Under the pieces are notes generated by a model. It was not told the origin of the DNA and made no database searches. It saw only the letters and a list, made by a program, of their open reading frames with translations. Shown piece after piece: positions 34,653-46,900 of a stretch of 64,000 nt of DNA; position 1 is the stretch's first letter; each line of letters starts with the position of its first letter. Source of the stretch: Gongronella butleri (Eukaryota > Mucoromycota > Mucoromycetes > Mucorales > Cunninghamellaceae). The translations under genes and the position numbers were made by a program. The stretch lies in the NCBI GenBank assembly GCA_025201375.1, contig JAIWZP010000006.1, positions 124,001 through 188,000 of the forward strand, given 5' to 3'.

Positions 34653-35596
34653 TCATTCCATGTTGATTGTGTAGCCATTGTCATTGCCATTGCCATTGCT
34701 CTGTGCGTCGCGCTGCCGCCCCTTGAGCGCGAGCACCTTGGTGCTGACGCGCTTTCGCTGCTTGGGGTCGTGGCTGACCCAGATGCACGTCGTACGCAAG
34801 AGCGTCTTTTCTACACGCTCAATTGTCTCCACATCCAGGGATGCCGTGGGTTCTATAGAGATCGAGATGAGTGACACGTCGTTTCCGCCTTATTTTTTTT
34901 TTCATTTTGCCATCAAGCAGTAAGATCTTGGGTTTGAGTGCACAGGCAATGGCCAACGTGCATCGCTGCTTCTCGCCACCAGACAGCCTATCCCAATCCT
35001 CGCGAAACACGTCCTCCGTGATGCCCCAGCTCATTGCAATGTCCAGCTAATCATGTGTACGAAAAAAAAGGGTCAGAAAGGCAGAAAAACAGAGAAAAAA
35101 GCGAGGGACGGAAGTGTTTTGAGTGTTTCATTACGGGGTCGTCAAAATCGTTGCGCTTCTTTTGGCTGTCAAAAGCCTTGACCTTGCGGAAAAAGTCCAA
35201 TGGGCTGCCTGGGTGCGTCGCCGGCTGCTGTGGCACATACATTATCTGCGTGCGCCATTGCGGCACGCCGTACGCCTCGCATGGCTGACCCTGAAAATAG
35301 CACACACCGTGCTCAAATGGCAGCAATTGCGCAAGACACTTCAGCAGCGTCGACTTTCTACCATTTAAATGGGGGGAGGGAAGGGTAAGAATGGCGCGCG
35401 CTTCTCGCGTAACAATCAAAAAATCGCAATTGGCGCGCCCGATGGACACGCAACGGGCAATATTTTCTTACCCGCAGCCACTGGGGCCCTGGATCACGAG
35501 TCGATCGCCTTGGTTCAGCTGAATTTGGATGTCTTTGAAGAGCCATTGACCATTGGGAAGCTGAAATCCCAAGTCTTTGACATGAAAATAAGCCAT
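34653..35596 (-). CDS. Orphan ABC ATPase subunit, FetA (YbbL)-like
   Basis: A 227 aa stand-alone ABC nucleotide-binding domain with no membrane segments. Exons are 35596-35472, 35357-35135, 35046-34911 and 34852-34653. Walker A GPSGCGKST is completed across intron 1. Then come a Q-loop region (YVPQQP), signature LSGGEKQR, Walker B ILLLDEPTASLD completed across intron 3, and the H-loop VSHD. Length and motifs match bacterial FetA/YbbL, the ATPase half of a proposed metal exporter whose partner FetB is a separate membrane protein; no such partner is in this window. Intron 3 begins with GC, not GT: only a break after GATG restores LLLDEPT. The C-terminal ~25 residues are hydrophilic, Asn/Gly-rich. 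Role in the fungus is inferred only. Confidence 0.85.
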
Positions 35597-36451
35597 TGGA
35601 GCACACGGAGAAAAAAAAAAAAAAGATCGAATCCACCACAATTGGAGATTTTACGTGTGGGGAACAGGGGGGGAGGAGCTGTGTGTGTTAGGTGGGCGAG
35701 TCATTTGAAGCGCTTATTCACATGGACGCGTTCTAATTTGTGTTTTCCATGCTTCCCATGCTTCTAATCTTCTGGTTTTTTTTTTTTTCGTGCAATGCGA
35801 CCTATATAGCGACGTGACACTCAGGTAGCAATGGAGTCAAAGCATGCATGAACAAAAATGAGACGTGCGCAGGAAGCGGACTTTTGAGACGAGTATGGAT
35901 TTCATTGTGTTTCTTTGCTGATCGCCCTCACAGTCCAAAAAAGGGCCCTGTTCCCCTCACTTGCATCCACCATTTTTCCCTTTTTCTTTTTTTTTTATTT
36001 CTCTTGTTATTTTTCTTCCCTCTCTTTTTTTTTTCTACCCAACACCTTCGTCAGACCGCTTTTTAGGTTGTTTTCCCATAGACTCGCTCTTTTTTCTCTG
36101 TTAAAGGTATGATAAAAAAAAAAAGGGCAGGTTGCGCTGCACGTGTCGGGCGTGCGGCGTGGCGTGCGGCAGCGCGCGCGGGAAGCCGGGCAGGACGCTG
36201 GGTCCGTGTGTGTATGACAAAAAAGGGGAGCGGTTCAGCGGGACTGTGGACGTGCGTGTTTGGCGTATATTTCTTGGCCCCTCCACAATAAGATGGCACA
36301 CGACCGTGGAGATGGCGATAAAATGGCCGTGACGCGTTACCGTTGCTATGGAAAATGAAAAAAGAACTGGAACGAGCCATATCGATAACAACTTTTTTTT
36401 TCTTTTTCCCCTTTTTTCTTTTTTTAGCTGTAGAACAAAAAAAAAAAGGCA
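35597..36451. promoter_or_regulatory. Divergent upstream region, ABC ATPase / LAMMER kinase
   Basis: 855 bp with no gene. Pyrimidine-rich tracts at 35975-36050, an A tract at 36112-36124, a GC-rich stretch at 36130-36200 and several long T runs just before the kinase ATG. A TTTTTAG at 36421-36427 could be a 5'UTR splice acceptor. Confidence 0.4.
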
Positions 36452-37783
36452 ATGACGACAATGACCAGCAAGACGGCCTGGCCCACAACGACGCTGGCCG
36501 GCAAGGAAGTGATCATCATTGACGACTCGCCCCCGCCACCAATGCCGTCGGATACGCGACAGGTGAATCAAGGCCCCATTGGATTGCGTACACGCGCCCG
36601 CACCGCAAAGCGAGCACCACCTGCCGACGTCCAATCTCGCTCACCACAGCCAAAGCGACGAAAACACGGTAAATTTACACATAACAAAAGAAAGAAAGAC
36701 ACACAAAACACCCCATGATGCACACTAACCTTGTTTTTGTGAATAAAAACAGACATTGCTAAGCGGCCTGATCAAGCAAACCACCGTCAGCATCATCACC
36801 ACCACCAGCACAAGCATCTTCATCATCATCAGTCGCTGCTGCCATCGCCACCAAAGCCGTCGGCCGCCGCCATCACAAAGACGCCGTCGTCACTCGTGAT
36901 CACTGGCTCCTCAAAAAACAAATCTACCGCCTCATCACGCCAATCGCGGCCGGCCCCCAAGGTGCCACAGCAGGTAAAATAAAAAAAATAAAAAAAGGGG
37001 TGACCAGCCAGCAACACGCGCTAAATGGACTTCTCATCTTTGCCTCCCACGTCCTTCAAATTAGCCCCATCATGATGACAAGGACGGCTACTATATTGTC
37101 AAGCCCAATGGGTTATTGACTGAGCGGTGTAAGTAGGGAGGAAAAAAAAAAAAAAAAACGAAAATGAAGCCAATTGGGACAAAAGCGAGGGAAAATAGGA
37201 GGCTGACGCGCTCTTTTTTTCATTTCCCCATTGGCAGACAAGATGCTGCGTCTGCTCGGACAGGGCACGTTTGGACGCGTCGTCGAATGCTTTGACCGCA
37301 AACAGCGCACCTATTGCGCCATCAAAATCATCCGCTCGGTACAGAAATATCGCGACGCAAGCCATGTCGAAATCAAGATCCTCAATCGGCTCAAGACGCA
37401 GGACCCGTCCAACCGCAAGTAAGACACACAACTCGTGACATCATTTTCGCCCTCTTTTGCTTTTTTTTTTTTTTTTGTGTTTTTTGCCGGTCCACGCCAC
37501 TTTTGTCACTCCCCCTTGTGAGTGTCATCGGCCTCCCTCGGCTCATTCTCTTTTTTTTATTTTTTAGCAAATGCATCCACCTGCGTGAATGGTTCGATTA
37601 TGAAAATCACATCTGCATGGTCTTTGACCTGTTTGACCTGTCCATTTTTGACTTTTTAAAGTCCAACAACTTTCGCCCATTCCCGCTCATCCATATACAG
37701 CAAATCGCCAAGCAATTGCTCACGAGCATCGCCTGTAAAAAAAAATGAAACAAAAAATTGACTCGTGAGCGTCATCTCATGTC

Positions 37784-37815
<32 letters not shown>

Positions 37816-38749
37816 GTCTTGCACAGCCTCAAGGTCATTCACACCGACATCAAGCCAGAAAATATTCTGCTCGTCAGCAGTGCCGCGGTGTCTCAGGTAA
37901 TAAATCCCCCCTGGACACTGCTTTCAAATGACGTTTTTTTGGCTGATTTTCGCTCTTTTTATTTTTTACATTCTAGTCGAGCAACAGCAAGACCGACACG
38001 CCGCCATACCTGACACTCAAGAGCACCGATATCCGCGTGATTGACTTTGGCTCTGCTACGGACGAAAAGGGCCCCAATTGCACAGTGGTGTCGACACGGC
38101 ACTATCGTGCCCCCGAGATCATCCTTGGTACATGGAGGACCCCTTTTTTTTCGCGCGCGTCTTGTTTTTTTTCTTACATTTTTCTTTTTATTGTTCCTAG
38201 GTACCGGCTGGTCGTACCCGTGTGATATTTGGTCCATTGGCTGCGTGCTCGTCGAGATGTTTACTGGAAATGCCCTGTTTCAGACTCATGACAATCTCGA
38301 GCATCTGGCCATGATGGAGAGTGTCCTTGGCAAGTTCCCAGAGTTCATGGTTCAGATGTCCTTGTAAGTCACGTCAAGATAAAAAAGGGGGGTCGCATTC
38401 ATGCAACAGCCCTGCTTACCATTTTTTTCTTGGATTTTTAGGCTAAATGGCCAGACATACTTCCGCGACAACTTGACGCTCGCCTATCCCACGACCACCA
38501 CGCCAAAGAACAGCATCAAATACGTGCGCCAGCTGAAGCCTTTGCATGTAAGTCGCGCTTTTATACTCTTTTTTTTTTTTACGCGTTTCTGATGCGCTTC
38601 TAATTTTTCTATTACAGCAAATCGTCAAGCGCACGCAGACGCACGGTCACCTGCTGGATCTGCTGAAAAAGATGCTCGATTATAGCCCAAACAAGCGCAT
38701 CACCGCGCGCGAAGCATTGCGCCATCCATTCTTCCAAACCAAAATGTGA
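36452..38749 (+). CDS. LAMMER (CLK/Kns1-type) dual-specificity kinase
   Basis: Protein kinase of the LAMMER family, which phosphorylates SR-type splicing factors and, in yeast Kns1, RNA polymerase III regulators. 493 aa from ten exons: 36452-36668, 36753-36973, 37065-37128, 37238-37418, 37568-37734, 37817-37896, 37977-38127, 38201-38363, 38442-38547 and 38618-38749. The N-terminal ~165 residues are basic and disordered, with a PKRRK nuclear-localisation-like motif and a His/Gln-rich run. Kinase landmarks are GQGTFG (175-180), the CAIKII Lys, HTDIKPEN (292-299), DFG (333-335), APEIILG, and the diagnostic [11 protein letters not shown] (394-404). The catalytic residues are intact. Exon 6 joins immediately after a T18-A14 tract, where the acceptor AG is preceded by poly(A). 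Confidence 0.94.
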
Positions 38750-40957
38750 AATGACATTGGATTCCCATTCATTCTTGCCGTCTCTCCTATTCCTTTTGCA
38801 TGCTTCTTCTCTGTCCCATTCTACCCGTCTCTCCTATCTTTTCTGTAAGCTTGCGTCCTTTTTTTTCTTTTTTTGTCATTTCTATTCAAATTCCCCTGCT
38901 TTGGTGCCTCTTTATTGTCTCCCTTCCTTATTCCCCACCCACAGACCTGATGTGGCGTATCCTTTTGATCTTTACCACTCGCGCATTCTCTCACGTGCAC
39001 AATTGTAATATATTTTGCGTGCACTTTTTCGTTTTATGAAAAATTAAAGAACAAAAGAATGAAAAAAAGACAAAAAACGACAGACTCATTTTTTTTTAAA
39101 AAAAAATCAAGTATTGGCACGCGGATGTTTCTCCATCGTAGAATGAAAAATTGCAGGCGCATACTAGAACAAAAGAAACGACGCGAGTGTTGCCCTTGAA
39201 ACGTTTGAAAGGCTTTCTAATCACGTTTTCTTGTCAATCACCTAGTAAATTGATGATTTCTTTGCTCAGCACGCGCCTAAAAGACATCATCCACGTGTGC
39301 ATTTCATACAAAACGCCTTGGTGTCCAGTAATACGAAGAAATAGCACTCACAATACCCAAATTACGCGAATTCGATATTGTTGGCGTTCCCGTGATCCAA
39401 GCAGCCCTAAATTTAGGAATATCAACAGGCCTTAGAAAGCATTATGCAAAGTTCAAGAACTCAATTTTTGTGCTGGGAGTGGTAATGACTGAAAGCTCGA
39501 AATTTCAGAAGTGTACTAATCGAATCTCAAGAACGTACCAATCGATTGCTGAAAAGTAACATATGAATCGCTGGATTCCTGCTTCCGCCATGATCTGGTT
39601 CAATTTGGGGTCGTCTGAACAAGGTCTCAGGAAGACACCAGTAAAAGAGAGTAAATAAATCACTTTTTTGGCTCTTTCCGCGGAAGGAACACAGTCAATG
39701 AAGCCGTGGAAGGCTTCAAACGAAAGAGAAAGACGAGATGAGCAAAAGAACTGGGTCTACAACAACGCTTCCGTCACCATCTCGATAGGCTAGTTCTGAA
39801 AAGCCCCATTTTATCACAATTTTACGAACATCTAGTGGATGTGACAGTCAACAGCGGCACACCCATGAAATCGTGGCGTCCTTGCCACGACCATCCACTG
39901 GTTTAACTTTGGGACTCTTTCAATAAGCGGTTCACGAGAAATCCACAGGCAACATTTCGTTCGGATTTCGGGTCAAATGCAACTCTTCAAATTTCAGTCC
40001 GCCAATTTCCCTCAAACTTGCACACAAGATAGTCCTGGCATTGTATCACTATAAAAATGGTATAAAAATCGGTGGTTATTCAGTCCAAATCTGCGAGAGG
40101 GGCGATTTAAGATATTTCGTTGGCGGCCCGTAGCGCGACATCAAGTGAGTCTGGAGCGCGTCTGAGCGCGTCATCGGCAAGTTTGCGTGAGGATGTATCA
40201 ATTGCATTAACCTGAGACGCGCCATCGCGTCTGTGGTGCGAGAATTCATGCGTTGAAAAATCGCTAAAACCGTAGACTCACTTTGACCGCGCACAACGGC
40301 GGCTCCAACGATGCATTCCTTGTGATCACCGGAACAGGCACAACGGTCGGGATCGTCTTTTTCGACTGATGCTGGTTTCGAGTCTCTGAGTTCAGTTTTC
40401 GACGGGCTGTGGTTGTTTCAAAACATGATGTCAAATGTCACTAAATGGTATTTTGCTCCAAAACGCGCAAATAAAACCCAGTTTTTTCTGTGATCTTTCT
40501 CGGTTAAATGGACGCGTTGACATGATGAACCCATTGAGCAGGCGATTAGAGCACCTTGATTTCGCGAATTTTTGGTCCTCGAGGGTACATCAGGCAAAAT
40601 CGGCGATTTTCGTTTGAGGAGATAGCTCGCGACTTGGTGATCACAGCGCGCTGGCACCGGGCTCATTCGAACCGGACGCGCGTTCTGCATCGACTGACCT
40701 CTGTTTGGCGCCTATTTGAGATGATGTCCGACTCATTTTATCGAAATTCTCAGTTTTTCGCTCTTTCGTCTATCTTTTATCGTCTGGACATCGTACTGGA
40801 GCAAAGGTGGGCTCGTTGAGAAGCGTGTGGGCCACTCTTGCTTTGGCTGGCGGGCGATGTGCTGCGAATGTCAGCGTGATTTCTGGCGCAATGGCCGTTT
40901 TGGGGTTTGGCCCGCCAAAATCTGGGTATAAATTATGGCGGGGCAGGATGGAGCGCG

Positions 40958-41010
<53 letters not shown>

Positions 41011-41054
41011 TTCTCTTCTTTCATTGCCCATTTTGATTTTCCCCACCCCTCGCC
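38750..41054. other. 2.3 kb gene-poor spacer
   Basis: Kinase 3' flank, then unremarkable sequence with no supported gene. A TATAAAAATCGGTGG phrase at ~40058-40072 resembles others at 27.6 and 30.0 kb. Near the right end lie a TATAAAT at 40927-40933 and a 51-base T tract at 40959-41009, both upstream of the Rsc9 start. Confidence 0.45.
40959..41009. repeat. 51-nt poly(T) tract upstream of RSC9
   Basis: Uninterrupted run of T, the longest homopolymer in the window. It ends 45 bp before the Rsc9 ATG. Confidence 0.9.
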
Positions 41055-43686
41055 ATGGTCACTGTTGTTCCTGAACATGCCGAGGCCCAATTTATGGAGA
41101 AGCTGCAGCTCTTCCACCGCCGACAAGCGTATGTTTGTTTGATGGCGATCGGTCCAGAGGGCACTTTTTGGTCTCACGATTTGTATTTTTCATGTTTCTA
41201 GGACGCCTGTTGATTTTCACCCTCGGCTGTACGACAAGACGATCGATCTCTTTCAGCTCTTCCGTGTCATTGTGGCGCTTGGCGGATTCCAGCAGGTAGA
41301 GGACAAACACGCGTGTAAGGTAGGCGGGCCGGCGGCTGACTTGTTTTTCTTTATTTTCATTTGCAGGTGACATACAATGGCAAATGGACCGAGGCCTGCG
41401 ACAAGTTTGATTTGCCATCGATGGCCGCCGACGATCTGCGCAGCCTTTATACCACATACCTTGTAAAAAAAAGACGACGGATGACTCTCAAAAATGGTTC
41501 AATGGGCTGATTTTTCTTTTGTTTCTTGCAGGCCGGGTACGAAAAGGAGGCGTCACAATACGATTTCGACATGAGCGACGCATCGCCAAAGGCCAAAGTG
41601 TATCGAGAAACCGCGACGGGTAAAAAAAAAAAAAAAAAAAGCAAAAGGCACAAGTGCGACAGAAAGAACTGATTTTTTTTCTCCTTTTTAAGCCCTGCGC
41701 CAGCTGGATCGCCCACCCAATTATGCGCGCGATCAACAGTACATCTCGCAGCACCAGTCTATGGGCGTCATGGCTCTAGGCACGCCAGGTACGCGTCTTT
41801 TCTTACTTTTTTTTTTTAGGCAATTGACGCGACGCGACGCGCTCATCGTCCTTTCTTCTTCTTTTTTTTGAATAGCATTTTTTGATCTTGAGATTCGGAC
41901 ACGGCTGTTGTTATGTCTGCAGTCGTCGCTGCCCAACGAGGTGGATTGGGCGTTCAACATGCTTGTGCAATTGACAGGGACGTCGGAAAATTTCAACCTG
42001 GACACGCAGCCCGAGCTTCTGGATCGATTTTTGCCATTTGTCGAGCCATTTTTGGCGCGGCACATGCTTGAGGAACACGATGGGTCTGGTGCTGCGGCGA
42101 CGATGATGGAATTCTTCCTCGACCAGCCTGATCAAGAGCAGCTTGAGCGTGTGCTCCAGGTGTTCCACATTTTGCGCAATTACTCGTTTTTGGAGGCGAA
42201 TTTGCGGCCGATTGTTGCGCATCCGCGCTGGCCGCAGGTTCTTGTGGCGTGTGTGACGCGAATTGACAGCGCGTCGCCTCTTGCGGAGCTGATGCGGTAC
42301 GCGCTGGATATTCTCGAGAACATTTCACCGCATATGATTGCCAATAGCCATTTGTCGCCGGATCCATGCCTCCATGCCCTGTGCTCGTTGCTGTTCAGCA
42401 AGGATCGCACGCTGATTCTTGGCGGATTGCGCGGCCTGACGCGTATGGCGGTCAATGAAGTGAATGAACGTGCTCTGTTGGCGACAATGATGCACGAGGA
42501 TCTGGTGGATCGCTTATTCCAATTGTTGCTGATCGACGACGAGGAGCTTGCCGGCGCCGCGCTCGAATTCATCTACCAGTACACCGGCCTGCGTGGCAGC
42601 CGCGACTGGGTTGCCCTCCTCTTGCAATCATACCCAGGCAACCTCGTCGGCCTCCTCGTCGGCTACCTCTCGTACAAATCGCCCATCACACGCACACGCC
42701 GCGCAGCAGAATCCATCCATGGCATCCCAACTGCCCAATTGGCCGCTTCCGCCGCAAATCCAACCTTCCAAATCATTCCGGACCTCAACAACAAAAATTA
42801 CGAGGACCTCGACGAGCCCTTTCGTTGCTTAGGATGGTAAAAAAAAAAAAAAAAAGGGAGAAAAATGGAAAAAAATTGAAAAAAATGAAAATCGCGTCCA
42901 TTTCTCATTTTTTTTTATTTTTTCTATTTTTTTAGGCTAAAAGAGACGTACAGCGATGGTGAAGACACGGACATGATCCCGTTCAAAGATCTGTACGACA
43001 CGTACGAGCAGCGGTTCCGCGACAGCAAGCCGCTCAACGTCCAAGAAACCTTCACGGTGCTCAGTGCCGTGTTCAAGCAGTCGCCCGAGGTTGAGAGCCG
43101 CTTCAAGGCGGATCCCATGCAGACCGAGCTGGTGCGCATCAAGCTGTCACCCGTCCAAGACAAGACACGTAAGGAATTCATTGAGGGGGAAAAAAAGGCA
43201 ATTGTCGCGCTAAACGTGTCGTTTCCCCTCCCCTTTTTTTTATCATTAGGCACGCCTTGCAAATGGACGGGATGCCAATCTGTGGTTGCACCTGAGGAGC
43301 TTTGGGACCATATCCATGCGGCGCATTTGCCTGCGCAGGACGGTGGCGGCGCCGTGTACACGTGTGGGTGGCAAAAATGCCATCGCACGGGGTTTTCGAC
43401 CGTGTCGGACTTGGAGCGGCATTGGCGCGTGCATGTGTGCACGCTGTACCGCACAAAGTACACGCGACAGGCCAAGAGTCGCATGAAATTCACGCCGGAC
43501 CGCATGCTCGTCGACGCCGCCGAGGTCGAGGGCGTGCCTTTGACTGCCGCGCTCGTCCTGCGCAATATCGCGTACAAGCGCGTCCATAACGACCTTTTCC
43601 TGCCCTACCAAGATGCCCTCGCCGCACTCGCCATGCAGCGACCAAAGCTCTCAAAGTACATCATGACTGTCTTGGGCGAATTGTAG
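41055..43686 (+). CDS. RSC9: Rsc9-like ARID/armadillo subunit of RSC chromatin remodeler
   Basis: Subunit of the RSC/PBAF-type nucleosome remodeling complex (yeast Rsc9, animal ARID2). 692 aa from eight exons: 41055-41128, 41202-41295, 41367-41462, 41532-41619, 41693-41788, 41876-42836, 42936-43168 and 43250-43686. Residues ~10-110 form an ARID DNA-binding domain spread over four small exons (FMEKLQLFH, DKTIDLFQLFRVIVALGGFQQV, the AGYE segment). The large exon 6 encodes an armadillo-like helical repeat region (about 180-460). Exon 8 carries C2H2-like fingers: C551-x4-C556 with H568-x4-H573, then a second unit CGWQKC..H..H. This is the standard domain order. An AATAAA is at 43697-43702. It lies in tandem 307 bp ahead of the kleisin gene. 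Confidence 0.92.
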
Positions 43687-43993
43687 AAGATTTGCAAATA
43701 AAAGAATATAAAATGTAGATGATCTCTTGGTGACTCTTGACGCGTCACGTCGCGTTTCTCAGACCGGTTCTTGCACACGGCTTGCATCAAAATGGTCGAT
43801 TGATGTGTTGTTCTTGTTCTTTTTTTCGCAAAGCACACGATTTGACACCAATGACCGCCCGCCGTTTTCGTCTGAGCACTGTGGGTGGCAACCGGCCTGT
43901 TTTTGAGAAAAAGGGGGTGTGTGCGGCGGCCCATCTGTCCTTTTTCTTTCTTGCTTTTCTCACTTTTTTGCTTGTTTCCCACTGCCGCCCGTC
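43687..43993. other. Short tandem intergenic region, RSC9 to kleisin
   Basis: 307 bp that must hold both the Rsc9 poly(A) site (AATAAA 43697-43702) and the kleisin promoter. No TATA box obvious. Confidence 0.5.
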
Positions 43994-46900
43994 ATGTCTG
44001 TCCCTCGCACCGACGCAATTAAGCTCATCAAGTAAGCATGGACATCATGCGCCGCTGCGACAAGGAATTGGAACGTTTCTGGCAATCTAATGTCTTTTTT
44101 CCACATCGATATCGCTTTCACTTCAGCCAAGCAGCTGTGTTTCTGCGCCATCGCGCCACCAAACGTGGCCAGGGTCTTGAGCGCCGACTGCAATCGGTCA
44201 ATGTCTTGCGACTGATGTACGTCAAATGGCAAGAAAATTAATGTAGGGGTGGATGGCCACGAAAATGCTAAAATCCTCTCATTTTTAGCGACATGCTCGT
44301 CCAAGAAGAGTCTAGCCAGCGGCTGCAAGTCATGGCGACATTGTTGCAAGGCATCATCAACATCCAAGAGTCATGCGCCGGCCATCTTTACCGTAATGGC
44401 AATTGATTTATCGTGGAAATGCGTGCTCAATTTGCATTTTTTTTATGAATATAGGGAATGTAATCGCGTTTTTCAACGCAATGCGTCGTGAACTAAAGAC
44501 GCAATGCAATCCTGAGGCCCTGAACATCGTTGTAGACCGCAGCAAGGCGTAAGATTTATTTGCGAGGAGGTGTCAATTGGCTTGTAAAAATCAGCATTTC
44601 ACCCAATTTTTTTTTTGTGCTGATCAGGTCACATCACACTGCAATCTCGCTGCCGGAGATCCCCCATCTTCTTGACATGGATGTGCTGGAGCATGAATTG
44701 GAGGTAAAAACATTGCGTTTGAGAACATTTGAGCTTGTAACATGCTTTTTTTTTAAACACTGCCCATCCCATAGAGCTCGATGATGATGAATTTGCCTCA
44801 TTTGATGCTTGAGAACGTAGCGTCTGCGGCATCTGTGGCGACGGGCACACCCTTGGACGGTCTGAGTATGGATACGCATCGATGGCAGGGTGTGCAAGTG
44901 TCGTACGAGATGCCTGAGCTTCCTCGCAGCGCGGCGATTGAAGAGGCGCGTGCTGCGGCGCTTGCCGACCGCGACACGATGCTCGACGAGGCCGACGTTA
45001 CATTTGACTTGTTGCATGCTGCCATTGAGGAGGCTGATCGCACCGCGCTCACGCGCAATTGGATCTACAACATGTCGACAACGACCAATTATGACCCCAT
45101 CGAGAGCTACGAAGTTCCGTCGAGGTCGGACACGTTGGATTCTCGCTAAAAAATGTCTTGCTATGCTCAATTTCTTTTTTTTTCAATTCTTTTTAGTCAC
45201 GTTCTGCAAGAGCATCAGTCGTACGACTTTTCCGTGCCGGAATCCGAGTTTGACTGGCACATGAACGAGCCGATTTCACGCGAGATTGCTGAACCTCAGC
45301 CTGTGCCTCCTGTAAGACACATTTTGCACACAACGACACGCGTTTTTTTTTTATCTGCCGCAGTCTTGACAAAAAAGATGACTTACTTTTGATATCATGA
45401 TTTTTCGCTATCAATTTTCGCGTCTTGTAGGTGCCTGTATGGGCGATTTGTCAGCGTGTGGGCCGCATGGACGATTTTGAGCAAGATGATGCGATTTCAT
45501 TGGCATTGAGTGACGACTGGGGCGACGCGACGCGACATCCTGTGCCTGCGGCGTCTGGCGAATCTGTGCCCCAGCCTTTGGGGCAGACTGGCGCGCCCCC
45601 CTTGTCACAACAGCCGGCCGTTACCCAAGACACGCAAACGACAGCGGCCATCCCTGAATTGGTCCCCGTGACGCCGACACTGCCGCCCGAGGATAATGCC
45701 ACGCCAACACCACCGCCGCAACCTGCGCGCCGACGTCGCCGTCACCGCGTCCTTGATCGCGGAAACACAACAATGCCCTACACTGCATTTACAAACGTCC
45801 AAAACATTATCACGCATCCGGACGCGCAACCTCAGCCGGAATTCCTCGCGCCTGCGCCGCCCACAACAGCAAATCAGGTAAAAACAAAGAATGATGCGGG
45901 GCACAAGGAGCCGTGAAACGCTTTTTCACTTTTTTTTCTTTTTTTTTTTTTTTTTTTACAGTTTGACGGCGTCCATGGACAAATTCGTACGCCTGTCGTG
46001 GCGACGGCTGTTCCGGGCCTTTGGGAACGACTGCGCACACGCAACTTGGCTCGTGTACATGAAGATCAGCGTCCCTTTTCTCACCATCCTGATGTAAAAT
46101 CGTGTGAAACAAAGAAAAACGTGCTTATTTCTCGTTTTCATGGACGATCCAGGAAACCGAGGCGGCGCGTGGTGGCATTGCGCACGATGCGACATCATTG
46201 TTGACGGATGATCCATTGCATTTCCCGGCGGAAGAGCCACGTGCGTCACTAAAAGAACAAAAAAAAAGCGCATTTCGCTCATTTTCTTTTCTATTTTTGT
46301 ATACCGCCGCTTTTGCTAGGCAATTTGCCTCCCTCTGCGCCGCGACTGGATGGCTCGCGCAGTGATCTTGCGCTGGAGGCGGTTGGCCAGACACTGCATT
46401 CGGCAACCATGGCGCGTGACGATTCGCCCGACTTTGACGCGATGTTTGAGATGGAGGACGCTGTGGCCGACCCGCGGAGCACCACGGCGTCGTCGTTCCG
46501 CCTGCTGCGCACATCATCGGGCGCCAACACTGCAGCGGCGGCCGTGCTGCAAGGTATGGATGGCCAAGGTAAGGCGTAAAATTGTTGAAAAAAAAGGCAA
46601 AACACGCGCACCCCGTGCCTTGAAACGCGCCCGCGTGGCCCCCCGTCATCCTTGCGGCTCGTGCATGGCCATTGCTCATTTGTGCAACGACGATCTTACG
46701 CATTATTTTGGGGATTGGCTTTTTTTTTTTTTGGTGCGACGTCCGGCATAGAACCCGATTTTGCCAACTTGATGGAGATTCACGTTGACGACGCAGAGCC
46801 CGCGATCGAGGACCCGGGCGATTTGGAATTGTTCTATTTGTACGCGATTGTTGTGAGGCGCAACAATGTGGAATGTCACCACGTGGATCTGACCGCATGT

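Noticed and set aside
43960..44367. Minus-strand open frame of 135 codons opposite the kleisin start
   Set aside because: Plus-strand exons here join into a recognisable kleisin N-terminal region with good splice sites; the opposite frame is a shadow.
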